DNA of 64,000 bases, from positions 62,472,001-62,536,000 of the forward strand of contig CP136891.1 of the NCBI GenBank assembly GCA_034359265.1, given 5' to 3'. Position 1 is the stretch's first letter, and every line of letters begins with the position of its first letter. Source of the stretch: Canna indica. Lineage: Eukaryota; Streptophyta; Magnoliopsida; Zingiberales; Cannaceae. Below the pieces are notes generated by a model. The model did no database searches and was not told where the DNA came from. It worked only from the letters and a program-made list of their open reading frames with translations. Positions 9,934 through 21,446 of the stretch are shown one piece after another. Position numbers and translations under genes: made by a program.

Positions 9934-10900
9934 CATAAATTAGAACAAGCGCTCAATTACATATTTAAATTTAAAAACAGTTGGAGTGAGAGTTCATGGC
10001 TCGAGGAAGGTGAAAGAGCAAAATCAGAATTAAATGTTTGGTTTACTGAATTAATTGCAGCTTCTCTATGGAATTTATGAAAGAACAGAAATAATTGTTA
10101 TTTTCATAAAATTAAAATTGGGATAAACTCACTACTTTGTAAAGTGCTTGCTGATATTAAATGGAATGATGGTTCGTTGAATGTATGAAAGATTCAAATG
10201 CCATGAAAGAAACAAAAATCAAGGATGGCTTACACCGCAGTAAATGTACTCATATGATATTTTGTGATGCAACATGGAAAAGTACAGAAGAAGTAGTAGG
10301 TATTGGACTCTATATAGCTGATAAGAATGCAAATATGATTGCTAAAGGCATCTATTGAAAGAAAGTGTATTCGCCATTGGTTGCTGAAATGTATCTATTT
10401 GGTTTTGGATATCCAAGGCTACAGAACTGAGCCTTAATAAAATGGTTGCTTTTTTTATTGTTTACAGACCATCAATATTAAAGGCAACTTAATGGTCTGT
10501 AAACAAGGCAAAAGGTGAACGGTGCCATGGTACCTACGTAGTCTTGTCATGGACATTTGGATGGCAGGAAATCAACTTAATGTAAGTGAATGATGCCACA
10601 TCAAAAGAGTATTAATTTAACAATGAAGCACATATCACAAAGGAAGGCCTCCCTAAAGCACCAATGGTTCTCAAGAGCTGATGAACAATGTTGGGACTCA
10701 TAGCAGTAATATATATCATGAAGATGTAAACGTGTATAAAGAGCATGATGTTAATGCACGTAGCTATGTAAATAATGATGTTTTGTTAGATTCTATTCCT
10801 GTAAAAATTATTGAGGTTTCAACAAAGATGATAATACTCAAGGGGGAAAATATCTCTGCTTCTTTGAAGACGATGAATGCATAACTACTAGTCTTCTACA
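9934..10900 (+). pseudogene. LINE-1 RNase H-like (RVT_3) remnant
   Basis: Reading through stops gives a C-terminal zf-RVT tail, then MIFCDATWKSTEEVVGIGLY, the start of a plant LINE RNase H domain. A scrambled middle and a short open piece (10681-10884) follow. The inverted repeat at 10459-10505 sits in the middle. Domain identity comes from the first motif and from order; the rest is too decayed to call. Confidence 0.55.
10459..10505. repeat. 14-bp perfect inverted repeat (hairpin)
   Basis: TGTTTACAGACCAT (10459-10472) and ATGGTCTGTAAACA (10492-10505) are perfect complements around a 19-base loop. It lies in the LINE-1 RNase H remnant and may mark a small rearrangement. Confidence 0.7.
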
Positions 10901-10965
10901 TTCTCAACCCTCTCAATTGAGCAGAGAGTGACCTATTCTTGAGTTTCATCTTTAAAAAAAAGTTC

Positions 10966-11999
10966 TCATGTTAATTTCATTAAGTTGTGTAGACTTTTGT
11001 GGATGATTTATATAATATATTGTTAAATAATTAGTTTGTTTATAAGTACTCAAGGAAAATATTAAAAAATGAATAGAAGAATATTTTGTATTCCATTCAT
11101 AATTGTGAATTTTATTTTATTGAGAACCTAAATTTAAAATAATGAATTAATTTTATTAATCTTGTATGTTAATTATGCAATACATCTTCATGGTGAATGA
11201 GGTTTATTTTTGCAACATTAACTATGTATTGCAAGTTAGCTTTTTCGCTTAATATAATATCAAGTATTATTATTGTACCAAAGAAGAGTTATTCATCTAG
11301 ACGGTTTACTAATTTCATTCATAACTATGATTTTTTTTATTAATTATGCAATTTTGGCAATCTCTTATTGGTTTCTTGGTTTTCTTCAAATGGTAGGTTT
11401 CACAAAGTTAGTCTTCGAGGTAAGTAAGGCGACACCATAATCATGATAGAGCTTGTTTTGATTTCCAAGGTTTCATAAAGTTTAGCTATGTTATCTTTCT
11501 TGGAATCACCATCCAAGAGAAAATTGCATAGAATGATCTTTTTCGGATAAGGGTTTAAAAATTGACCCCCTATAAGATTTTTTTAAAAATGTTCATATTT
11601 TGCCTTGATTGGATGAAAATGCCCTTGGAATCATATTTCATGAGAGAGACCCTAATTAAAGGCAAAAGGTGCCAATTTTATCTAAAAATAAAATTTTCAC
11701 ATTCTAAAAGTTCTGAAGCTATCATTCTGAAGCTTCATTCTCCTCGATCTGCATTCTAGTTCTGAAACTGCATTCTCCTCAACCTTTGTTCCAAGAGTTC
11801 TCTTAAGTAGTCGTTCTTCTTTAGAAAAAATTTTCATTCCTCCTCCATCACTCATGGCCAACTAGTGTTGTTGGATTTCAATTGTCATCGCTGACCCACC
11901 TTTGTCAACCCTGTCCAACCATCGATTTTTGCATAAATTGAAGAAATGTCATCAAGGTTTGTCTCTAATAATTCATTTAGCTTCAGTTTAGGTTCTACA
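10966..11999. other. AT-rich stretch, nothing recognised
   Basis: No conserved ORF or repeat is visible. A Lys/Phe-rich ORF at 11562-11759 has no recognisable domain. The last 400 bases include TTCTGAAGC and TTCTCCTC repeats and may be leader or promoter of the MULE gene that follows. Confidence 0.5.
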
Positions 12000-12004
12000 T
12001 CTCG

Positions 12005-12500
12005 GAATGAGGTTGGGTTATGCTTGTGGGATGTTGAGATGTTAGATGTGGGTGGGATGTTATGGACATGATATTATAGAAGGGGCATGATGTTAAGGAC
12101 GAGACAAGCTGTTGTGAGAGTGGGCGAGATGTGAAAAAATGGATGGGATGTTGTGAGAGTGGGTGGGTTATTTTGTTTCTGACACGGGTTGTTTTGGATC
12201 TAGGCGGGATGTTATGGACAAAATGTTATAGAGGGGGTGAGATATTCTGGACGACGTGTTATTGTGAGAGTGGGCGGGATGTTATAAAAGGGACCAAGTG
12301 TTGTGGACGGGATGTGAGAGTGGGCGAGTTGTTCTAAGAATGGACCAGATGTTTTGGGTAGGTTGTTTTGTTCAACATCCCACCCAAGTGGATTAACATC
12401 TCGTCCACTCTCACAACATCCTGCCCAAGTGAGTCAACATCTCATCCACTCTCACAAAATTTCGTCCAAGTCGGTTAGCATCTCATTCAAAACATTATTT
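12005..12500. repeat. Minisatellite array left of the MULE gene, with an internal inversion
   Basis: Up to about 12365 the array repeats motifs such as GGGCGGGATGTTATGGAC, GTGAGAGTGGGCG and GGGTTGTTTTGGAT. From 12372 to about 12500 the same motif appears in the opposite orientation (CAACATCCCACCCAAGT, CACTCTCACAACATC). The switch point gives a large imperfect inverted repeat. The array on the far side of the MULE gene shares the GTTGTTTTGGAT motif. Confidence 0.7.
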
Positions 12501-14122
12501 TTCATTTGTGATTCTTTGGTGCATTTAAACTTTTTCATTATTTTTTTGTTTTTTTTTACAGTGGCGTGAGAAAGGTTCAGCTTTACTTGGCATACAGAGG
12601 TCGTTAGGTCGATGGTAGTTACAAAGGCGGTGATGCATGCTTGTGGGATGTTGGGATAGATTTTACGTTTGCTGATTCGATGAAGATTGTGGAAGATATT
12701 GTTGGTGTAAACTCACAAAGTCATGAACTACAGCTGCAGACATAGTTAATAAAAAATGAAAAAGTTGGAATGCCAGCGGTACATATCAGTAATGATGATG
12801 AGCTATCTAGAATTCTTGGATTTTATAGATCGGCTATTAGGGTTTTTGTGACTACTAAGGAAAGAGATAGAATGATTATTCCACATGAAGAAGCTGCCCC
12901 AAACCCAATACATGGTATAGAGAAGAGAATGTTAGCCACTGGGGAATTATGATATGCATTTGCATCAAATGGAGTAAATTTTGCTAGTCAACCGTTGAGT
13001 GAAACTTCATTGGGTCCATTAGCTTTGAATGATGGTAGTGGATCTGATGAGATAAAGGATGAGTCTACTGAGGATGACATTATTGATGATATAAATGACA
13101 ACAATGATTATGTTCGTCTTGACAATGATGATGGTTGCACAAATATTGGTTATGATGGCAGACATAACGATGATCATTATGATGTGCTTGATGTCGTGTT
13201 TATGGTCGATGATCTTTATGGTGGGCACGATACTGATCGGGCCGAGGACATTGACATTCCGGGCGAGAATGATTCGTAGGGTGGTAATGGAATAATCGTT
13301 GTACCAGATGTGGAAAGGGATGTTCGAGAGGAAAGGGAATGCCAGGAGGTGATAACGTTAACAATAATTCTGGGGCATCTCGTCCTTGGGTTATTCCGGG
13401 TGCAAACACTTAACACTGAAGAGTTTGTACTATTATCCATTAACAACCTTTGTAAAGGCAAAAATTTTCAATCAAAAGAGGAGATGAAATATGCTTTGAA
13501 AATGTTCGCTTTAAAGGAAAAATTCGACTCCAAGGTAAAAAAGTCAAGTAAAACTTGTTATCTGATTGGTTTAAGGGACATTCAACGCAATTTTTTATTG
13601 TGTGGTAGGAAGTTGGTAAAAGAAGGAAATTTTTAGCAAGTTTACGAAGGAATGCAGTTGTAAACAGGATGGCACACAATTTTTGATTAGGAAAACAAGC
13701 TCTAAAATAATTGGAAGACTATTGTCGTCCAAAATTCAAGGGAATGAGTATAACCAATATACCCCGCCGGACATAATTGGTATCATGAAAGACAATTGGG
13801 GAGTAGATATCGTGTATGGGAAGGCATTGCACGCGAGAGAGTGTGCTATACATATTGTATTTGGTGCTCCCTCCCAAGGAGTCATTCCAACTCCTACTCT
13901 CGTATTTTCATATATTGGAGCGTGAAAATTACAGTACGTACAATAACATGTGTGGCCATGGACAATGAACAACGATTCTGATATTGTTTTTGGGCTTACG
14001 GGGCTAGTATCTGAGGTTTCAAGGAATTTATATGTCATGTTATTAGTATTGACGTCACACATTTGAAAAGAAGGTTCAAGGGCATTCTCTTAATTGTAGC
14101 ATGCAAGGATGCAAACGAGCAG

Positions 14123-14218
14123 GTATGTAGCAATATGTCCCTTAAGTTTTATGGAATTTTATACTTGAAGATTTCCATTCAATGTACTAAATGGTTTTTT
14201 TTTTTGTTAAATGATGAG
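14123..14218 (+). other. Probable intron in the MULE transposase
   Basis: The coding sense DANEQ is followed by GTATGT. The next family motif VFPFALGI begins right after an AG at 14217-14218, preceded by a T-rich tract. Removing 96 bases restores the usual adjacency of these two motifs in MULE transposases. Confidence 0.65.
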
Positions 14219-15202
14219 GTATTTCCGTTTGCATTGGGTATTAGCCACTCATGGTCTTGGTTCCTTACTCAACTTCATGGTGTGATTGGATGTCCTGAAT
14301 GACTAATGTTCGTATCTGATGATAATCCAAGCATCCGATTGGCTATTGCACATGTCTACCTACGCAATGAGACTCGGTTGGGTCTATATATGCCTCTACC
14401 ACTTGAAGAACAAATTTAGATTAAAAATTCATGAGTGTCGTATTGGTATCGCTTTTCAATAATGCGGTTAGGTGCTACAAGAAAACTGATTATGAAAGAT
14501 AAAAGGAAAAAATAAAAGTTACCAACAAACACACATACAACTGGCTTATGCAAAAAGGGCCGAGGAGATAGGCACGTGTGAAGTCACCGATGAGATGGCA
14601 CACTAGCATGATGTCGAACATTGCAGAATGTATGAACTCAGTCCTCTTAAAGACAAGAAAAATGCAAATAACCATCATGATTAAGTACATCAGAGATCGA
14701 TGTATGCTATGGTTCCAAGAATGGCACAGGGAGGTATCTGATGTGAACACTACTCTTAGTAAGAATTATAAGAGTGTATTGCTTGGATTGGGTGAAAAGC
14801 TAGACAATACTTTACGTGGAGAGTCGGCACACATGAGTTCATTGTGTTAGACAATGAAAATAATGGGACATTGACTTTTCCAATAAGTCATGTACTTGTG
14901 GGGAGTTCTAAATGCTTGTAATGCCATACAAGCATGCAATGACAACATTTAGGTATGGATATATGTGTTACTCTTACAATTAACTTATCCAATATTCGTA
15001 CTCCTAATAATTGGATGTTATTTTTTGTAGTATGTATGAGGGTCGGAGTTGCCCCGTTGATATTTGCTCGAATTATTACAAGAAGAAGACAAGGGAATAG
15101 TCTTATGCTGGGTCCATTAGACCAGTTGTGCATCCTAGTGTCTAATAGGTCCCCCCAGGTGAAAGGCAGAGTTGTTTTACCACCCCCACGGACATGATAA
15201 GC

Positions 15203-15280
15203 GAGAAGGCTAAAGGCGAAAAGGATTCGAGAAGGCTAAAGGCGAAAAGGATTCGAGAAGGCTAAAGGCGAAAAGGATTC
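15203..15280 (+). repeat. Three perfect 26-bp tandem copies
   Basis: The unit GAGAAGGCTAAAGGCGAAAA plus GGATTC is repeated three times without change (15203-15228, 15229-15254, 15255-15280). It lies in the Lys/Arg-rich stretch just before the C-terminal zinc knuckle of the MULE transposase. 26 is not a multiple of three, so each copy shifts the frame. Confidence 0.95.
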
Positions 15281-15549
15281 GATCAACCGGCGAGTTTGGT
15301 CCACGGTGGGCATATGCACAATGCGAGCGTCGCGGTCATAATAGACAAACTTGTCCATGTCCGTTTGGAGGGTCATCAACAACTCTGTCAACATCTACTA
15401 CACAATCGTCTGCAACCTCAAGTCAGCCCCACCATAGACGATCGAAAAATCTTCCAAATGTGGACAAGCTGGGCACATACCCCCCGTTGTACTTATCAAA
15501 AATCTGGGATAATAGAGAGTCAAAATGAATAATCATAATGAACACTTAT

Positions 15550-16570
15550 TGACCACGGGCAAGTTGTTTTATATTACTGTGGGATGTTAGAAGTTTTCCC
15601 GGGATGATAATGGTCTCCAAGTAGTATTCTTGTAAGTGTTATGTTGCACATAGTTACTTGTTATGTTATATTAATGAACTGCTAGCGATAATTTCAATTT
15701 TTTAGTGGAAAATGCATGCCACTCTACAACACATCTCAGTAAACAAAAAAGGAGAAATTTTAGTTTGCTATATATTTCAATTTTTTGGAGAACTCATTTG
15801 TTTATTGCAATTATATTTTACTATTTTATCTCTGATATGTGCTTATATTGCTCTTGTTTCAGATGATTACATGTAGATTTTTGATACAATTCTTTTGCCT
15901 AGTTGAGTTGCTTTAGTTTAGAAGAAATCATGTTTTGGGTATTGTGGCTGGCATGGTGAGCATGGTGACCATCTATAACTCCACTGACACATTGTTGTTT
16001 TTTTGTTTGCATATGCAACGTGATGATGATTTAACAACTGACCACTTATTGACCACAAATGAATTGTTTTGGATTGCTACAGGATATTAGAAGCTTTCCC
16101 GGATGTTAAAAGTTTTCCCAAGTTGTTATAATCACGGACGAGTTGTTTTGGATTGCGGCAACATGTAGAAGCTTTCCGGGGATGTTATAACAACGGGTGG
16201 GTTGTTTTGGATTGCTGCAGAATGTTAGGAGCATTCCTCAAATGTTAGAAGATTTTTCGAGATGTTATAACGACGAGCTAATTATTTTGGATTGGCGCAG
16301 GATACTAGAAGATTTCCCGAGATATTATAACCACGAGCGAGTTATTTTGAATTGTTGCAGGATATTAGAAGCTTTCTCGAGATGCTATAACCACGAGCGA
16401 GTTATTTTGGATTGCCCTAGGATGTTATGACCATAGGTGGGTTGTTTTGGATTACTGCGAGATGTTGACTTGCCAATTTTTGGGTTGGACTTATGTTCGG
16501 GATGTTAGAAGCTAAGCTGAGATATTTTTAGATCGAGTATGTTGTTTTGGTATGCCCAAGGATATTGTTG
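15550..16570 (+). repeat. 60-80-bp minisatellite array right of the MULE gene
   Basis: The motif GTTGTTTTGGATTGC (or GTTATTTTGGATTGC) recurs near 16062, 16142, 16201, 16281, 16341, 16401 and 16441, with a first relative near 15564. It alternates with GGATGTTAGAAGCTTTCCCG and GATGTTATAACCACGAGCGA. Three consecutive copies are exactly 60 bases apart. Its orientation is opposite to the inner part of the left array, as expected if both belong to long terminal inverted repeats of the MULE; the exact ends were not found. Confidence 0.7.
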
Positions 16571-17850
16571 ACTTAGCCATTTATTGGGTTGGACTTTAAG
16601 AAACTAATCTTCCAACTTTATAATATTTACGCACAAAAAAGGGCATATATGTTTTAAAAAAAAGTTATATATATATATTTCCTAGGCATATCAAGTTCGG
16701 CATATTTTTTACCATGCTAAAATATTTAAAACGAAAACTCTTCCTATAATCCGTCGATTTTAAGCTGTCCAAGCTGATCCGAAACACCATTAAGAATGAA
16801 CTAGATAGCAGCAACCATCCAGTCCCGACAAGTGTTACCATATGCCTGCATGGGAGTCTCCTCGCTAGGGGTCACATTCAAACGTCTCCAAAATTGGGGT
16901 CTTTTGGACCCCTTCCTTTTCTAGTAATTCCACTTGTTGAGCAGATAACCGAGCAGATATATGAATGGTGCCATCTCTTCCAACCTATTTTGAAAGGATT
17001 CCATATGAGTTTTCAAGGAATCGAGCAGCATTGCCGCAAAGCGTTCAAGCTCTACTACGAGGAGAAACCAATGACCAGCTCTCTGCAAAATCGCTGGCAC
17101 CATCACTTTTTCCACCTGATGCCATGGTTTGTCATATCCTTTTGGCCGTTTACCCTCGAGTTATTCAAAATACATAGGACCGAACCACAGATTGACCTTT
17201 GAATCATTTCTCTCCTGGCTTTTGGATTTATATTAAACATCATGTTCACAAAGTTAACCTACAGAAAATACAAGCACAAACTTAGTCAGAGGTAATGAAG
17301 TTTCAAACAAATAGTTAGACCATTACTTTGTAAAATAAATAACAATAAACTTACAAAAAAAAGAGCTGTCAAGGATACATGCTCTGGAAGTCACAGAGAG
17401 AAAGGCTTCTGCTACAGCTCCTTTCTGCGATAATTCAAAGATGGTCGTAGTCGTTGTTGGTGTTGGTTTGAAAAAAAAACAATGTGCTAAGTCTATGTAA
17501 GCTAAGGATTAGATCATTCAATTATCTTGCTAGAATATGATAAACTCTATAACCAATAATGAAAGGTAATCAATATTGGCGGGCATGTTCCATAAATAAA
17601 AAATGATTGTTACCAACCCACACTTTCTTTTTCCCCGTGACTGTTACCACCCACTTACTCATATTTATGTTTTCACTGATCAATAAAAATGATCTGTGGG
17701 CATGTTCTATTTTTTTAAAAAAAAATCATTGCTTATTTTTGCACTAGAGCATTGGAAGTATTTGTAATGCTCTTGCCAAATCTTAAAGGGCTACGTAAAC
17801 ATATTAGATATTTCCTATATTAATATAAAGGTGCACATGAATCTCTGACA
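16571..17850. other. No recognised gene; possible old transposon protein fragment
   Basis: A (TA)n tract is near 16666-16680. Between 16740 and 17220 the composition is more coding-like and both strands have short ORFs (102 aa plus, 64 aa minus). I could not match either to a family. 17220-17850 is AT-rich without visible structure. Confidence 0.4.
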
Positions 17851-17854
17851 AAAA

Positions 17855-18940
17855 CAATGGCAAACTCGGATTTAAGGACCGCAAAGCAATGAATCTTGCA
17901 CTCCTGGCGAAACAAGGTTGGAGAATCCTCTCCCAGCCCACTTCCCCACTTAGCCGAGTATTGAAAGGAAGGTATTTTCCATTCTCAAACTTCCTCGAAG
18001 CCCCTTCCGGAAACAACTCCTCCTAGGGTTGGATAAGCATATTAAAAGGAAGGCAACTCCTACAAGTTGGACTTCACCGGAAGATCGGCTCTGATTCTAT
18101 TCAACCAGCCTTTAGCTCCCATGGATGCCCATCAAGCCAAGTTTTACTTTATCGGGCCCTAATACTAATCCAAACAACCTACTGCTGGTCTTAACCTCTT
18201 TGACAGGAGTTCTAGGACATGGAATGTCCCAGCAATCTAGAGTTTCTTCCTCCACTCGCTCGTCGATACCATCTTGGAGCTGGAGATTCATGCATGACGA
18301 CACTGACTTGTATGGCATTACACCAAATTAGATATATACAACGTTGCATTTAGTTATCACCTCGTCTGAAATCATTTGTGGGCCCTCAACCTGGAAACTT
18401 CGCCACACACATTCTCGTGGAGCTCCATCTAGAAGATTAGGTCACCGCTAAAACATAATTTTTTTTCTTTGGCGATTCTACCATGACACTCTCCTGCTGA
18501 AAACTTAATTACGTAAATGCGACATTGCTCCCTAAAATGATATATGTCCAGCTTGCAATGCCCCCAGAAGATACACTGCACATCTTCTTTTGGTGTAATT
18601 TTGCAAACAAGTTTGACGCAATTTCCCCTTCACTAATATACTGCAACACCACATAAACTATCCTTCAGACTACGAGACCATGACTACCACCCTCAGAACC
18701 AATCTATCTAAGAAACTTGAGCAATTCAGCGGGTTCCACTAGAGCATTTGGAAGAGCAAAAATGAGCTCATCTTCAAATCGGTCACGCCCTCCATAGAAA
18801 CCTTAACCTAAGTGATAGTTGATATGTGGAATATGAAGAAAGAATTGTAATTATTTGGATTATCCTTCCGTTGAGGAAGTGATGTTGGATGTCCCTCTAT
18901 ATACCACTTTCAAACATGTTTTATCCTTCATTTTAGGAAC
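17855..18940 (+). pseudogene. LINE ORF2 C-terminal fragment, different family from LINE-1
   Basis: The frame around 17859-18010 reads GKLGFKDRKAMNLALLAKQG, then WRILSQPTSPLSRVLKGRYF and LEAPSGNNSS. This is the classic post-RT segment of plant LINEs, in a more common LALLAKQGWR form than LINE-1, LINE-2 or LINE-3. Further on, shifted frames give NDICPACNAPRRYTAHLLLV, the zf-RVT zinc motif, and WKSKNELIFKSVTPSIETL near the end. It is 5'-truncated and riddled with stops. No poly(A) end is clear; a TA/GA microsatellite follows. Confidence 0.75.
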
Positions 18941-18960
18941 GAAGTTTGCTATCTTTTGGC

Positions 18961-18987
18961 TATATATATATATAGAGAGAGAGAGAG
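18961..18987. repeat. (TA)n(GA)n microsatellite
   Basis: A run of TATATA is followed directly by GAGAGA. It lies just after the LINE fragment. Confidence 0.9.
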
Positions 18988-19760
18988 GTGCACATACTAG
19001 GGTAAACAGTAGTTGAGAGGATCATAATTTGAACATCAATGAGGACCCTTTGAGCTAAACAGACTATGAACATAGAATCTCAAGGCTAGAGACAACACAT
19101 ATTCTGCTACAAAAAGAGCATAAGATAATTTGTGCTAAATATCAATCTAGAGATGGCTTTGAGAAATGCAACTTATCTAAATTAATTTACATGTCTAAGA
19201 ACATATTGTTTTTCTATAACAGAGGAAATGGATGGCAGCCTTTCTACTGAATTACATCAATCTCATTTAGTTGAAACAACATCTTCTGTCACCACTTCAT
19301 CATGGTCTTTAACACTAGCACTACTATTAAGGTCTACTATGTGAGATGTTTCAATATTTGGTTCATCAATCAATTTTATGTAAGATAGGTGGTGAAAGAT
19401 TTTGACCTATAATTGTCCATTGACAAAATTTGGAGCACTCAGAGCATCTATTTTATCTTTGCCACAAATACAGCAACACCATTCCCATGATTGGGAGAAT
19501 GGCTGCCTCTAGAGACTAAGGTTGCATTAAAGCCTTGTTTATTTGTAGAGCATGATTTATCATGGTATGATATAATTTAATTTTATGTTTGAGAAGACTT
19601 CTAATAAATGGTCATAGTATTTTATAATTCCTCTTATATCATTTATATACTTATATCAGATTAGACTTTTATATATTATTCTTGATCGATTTAGCCAAGA
19701 CTATATTCTCCTCCATAGCTACTGTCATTTAATCATACCATACCAGGGAAGCACATCTCA
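18988..19760. other. AT-rich stretch before LINE-2, nothing firm
   Basis: No gene is visible. From about 19540 the sequence has ATCATGGTATGATATAA-like motifs. Similar CCATATCATATCAT motifs occur right after LINE-2 (28690-28770), so LINE-2 may have landed in an older small element whose halves now flank it. I could not define ends. Confidence 0.35.
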
Positions 19761-19831
19761 AGCATCCGCCGCAGCTCACGTCGACCATCAGCTCGATTAA
19801 GCTCCGAACAAATCACAAGACAATACTTGAG

Positions 19832-20876
19832 ATGAACCCTAAGGCGACTGGAGGCAGGCGCTCAATGGTGGAGAGCGGCGGTCCGCCGCGGCCAAAGCAG
19901 CTGCCAGATCCAGGCGAGTCCGCCGGATCTAAGGGGGCCAAAGCGACTGGAGCAGTGCCAGAATCTTCAATTTCGAAGTTGGCTTCACCTGCATCTGCAA
20001 GAGGGATCTTGATTTCATCAAAAGCTATGGATATTGTGGATTCACCAAAGACTGCGGATGTTTCGAATATATCAGCAAGAGTTATGAATGTTTTGATCCC
20101 TGATTCATGTAGGGAAGATTATGTTACTGTTAGTGATCCCTTGTTTATCTCAAATGTTGTGGATGTCAATCTTGTGGGGAATAAGGGTTGTGGGGAGACA
20201 AAGGATGTGGGGAAAAAGGGGGAGAAGCAGGTGATTTCAAGTAAGAAAATAGAAGAGAAAAAACCAAGTTCATGGGCTGACCTGTTCAGGGCAGCCAACG
20301 TGTTTAACAATTTGCCGATGAAAAAAGGGATGGAGGAAAAAATCAAAAACATACAAGCAAACTCAGCAGAGTAGATAACAATAGAAGATGAACTAATAAA
20401 TGTATCAAGACTGGAATGGAAGAATAGTCTCTATGGCAAATTTTACGGTAGAACTCCAGCCATTGGTTTGGTTCAATTTTTGATGCCGAAGATATGGAAA
20501 CTGAAATGGAATGTTCAGTTAGTGGACCTTGCTGCTGGTTTCTTTTGCTTCAGGTTCTCAATTGTCGAAGATTTGGAGAGGGTCTTAGCTGGTGGACCTT
20601 GGTTCATGATAGGTCAGGTTTTTTTACTCAGACCATAGAGACCCAATTTCCAACCTTTATTTGAAAAGATAGATATGATACCAGTATGGATACAATTTCC
20701 CGGGTTACCAGTGGAGTATCCGCAGGAAGGTGTACTGAGAAAGTTAGCAGGAACAATGGACAGCTGATAAAAATAGATGAGGTTACTCTCAGATGCCAGA
20801 GAGCAAAATTTGCTCATGTTTGCATATTGTGGGACCTAACAAAGACAGTTCCAAATGGAGTTTGGGTGAATTGCAT

Positions 20877-20913
<37 letters not shown>

Positions 20914-21446
20914 GAGATTTTGGCAGGCTATAGCAGTGGAGAACATACCCAAGTTGTGTTATCAGTGTGGTAAGATGGGGCACGTGAAGGAGCGGTGCAG
21001 CAAGGAAAGCAATGCAAAGGTTTTTGACCCCTGGCAGATAATCAATAGGAGGAAGAGATTTGGGAGTAAAAGAGATAAGAAACCAAAGAATGGTTTAAGG
21101 AACAGTTTTGACTTATTGAAAGATGGTGAGGAGGAAAGTATGGAATTGGACTCTTTAAATAGAGTAGGCAATGTAAAAATGGACAGTGCTATAAAGAAGG
21201 AAGTGGGTAAGAAGATTACACCAGGGGTAAAGGAAAAAGACCCAGAAACAAATCATTTTGGGAGAAAAGACAATAAGAAAGGGTTCTTAACATAAGCATG
21301 GAAAGAAAAGGAGTATAGGTTAAAAGCCAGTCATATGGAACCGGTTCAAGTACAGGTTAATGTTGAGAAGGAGGTGGAAAGGATGCATAAAAAATTGACA
21401 GATACTGTGGTAATTGAGGTCAACAGAATTAAAGATATAGAATGTC
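19832..21446 (+). pseudogene. LINE-2 ORF1 (DUF4283 and CCHC zinc knuckle), broken
   Basis: ORF1 begins MNPKATGGRRSMVESGG, has a low-complexity N-terminus, then KKPSSWADLFRAANVFNN. After a TAG at 20372-20374 the same frame continues with the DUF4283 region: LVDLAAGFFCFRFS, then VLAGGPWFMIGQVF and PVWIQFPGLPVEYPQEGVLR. A frameshift near 20755 follows, then RAKFAHVCILWDLTK and PNGVWVNCMG running into a 35-base G tract. The CCHC knuckle CYQCGKMGHVKERC is at 20957-20998, and a Lys-rich tail is cut by the solo LTR at 21446. ORF1 would bind element RNA. Confidence 0.8.
20877..20911 (+). repeat. Run of 35 G
   Basis: Thirty-five consecutive G follow GCAT, inside LINE-2 ORF1 at the place between PNGVWV and the zinc knuckle. 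Such a tract could form G-quadruplex structures and is prone to slippage and to assembly error. Its length is as given in the window and may not be reliable. Confidence 0.9.

Larger units (their letters stand above)
9150..10965 (+). mobile_element. LINE-1: 5'-truncated L1-type retrotransposon
   Basis: The fragment starts inside the C-terminal part of a LINE reverse transcriptase ORF and runs through the zf-RVT and RNase H regions to a short A-rich tail near 10950-10960. 5' truncation is the usual outcome of LINE integration. It lies in the tandem array, so it postdates that array. Relationship to LINE-2 is clear from shared wording of both domains. Confidence 0.8.
12560..15500 (+). pseudogene. 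MULE (MuDR-like) transposase, dead copy with one intron
   Basis: The pieces follow the MURA order. An Asp/Asn-rich N-terminal region (12995-13279) comes first. A MuDR N-domain follows (FQSKEEMKYALKMFALKEKF, 13470-13530), then SSKIIGRLLSSKIQG, YTPPDIIGIMKDNWGVDIVY and GKALHARECA (about 13690-13855). The DDE transposase has THLKRRFKGILLIVACKDAN (first Asp at 14052-14054), then VFPFALGISHSWSWFLTQLH and VSDDNPSIRLAIAH (second Asp at 14318-14320). The SNIAECMNSVL motif follows near 14610. A C-terminal zinc knuckle CERRGHNRQTC is at 15322-15354, lacking the first Cys pair. A clean intron (GTATGT...GATGAG, 14123-14218) splits the DDE domain. Many stops and frameshifts show it is inactive. Confidence 0.75.

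Noticed and set aside
12995..13295. Asp/Asn-rich ORF and its antisense Ile-rich ORFs as separate genes.
   Set aside because: Position and sequence fit the acidic N-terminal region of the MULE transposase; the antisense frames are shadows.
15203..15280. CRISPR-like array.
   Set aside because: The three 26-bp units abut without spacers, and the window is plant DNA.
16894..17202. 102-codon plus-strand ORF with an FKLYYEEKP motif as a host gene.
   Set aside because: No recognisable domain, no clear splice context, and equally long antisense frames; left as unassigned.
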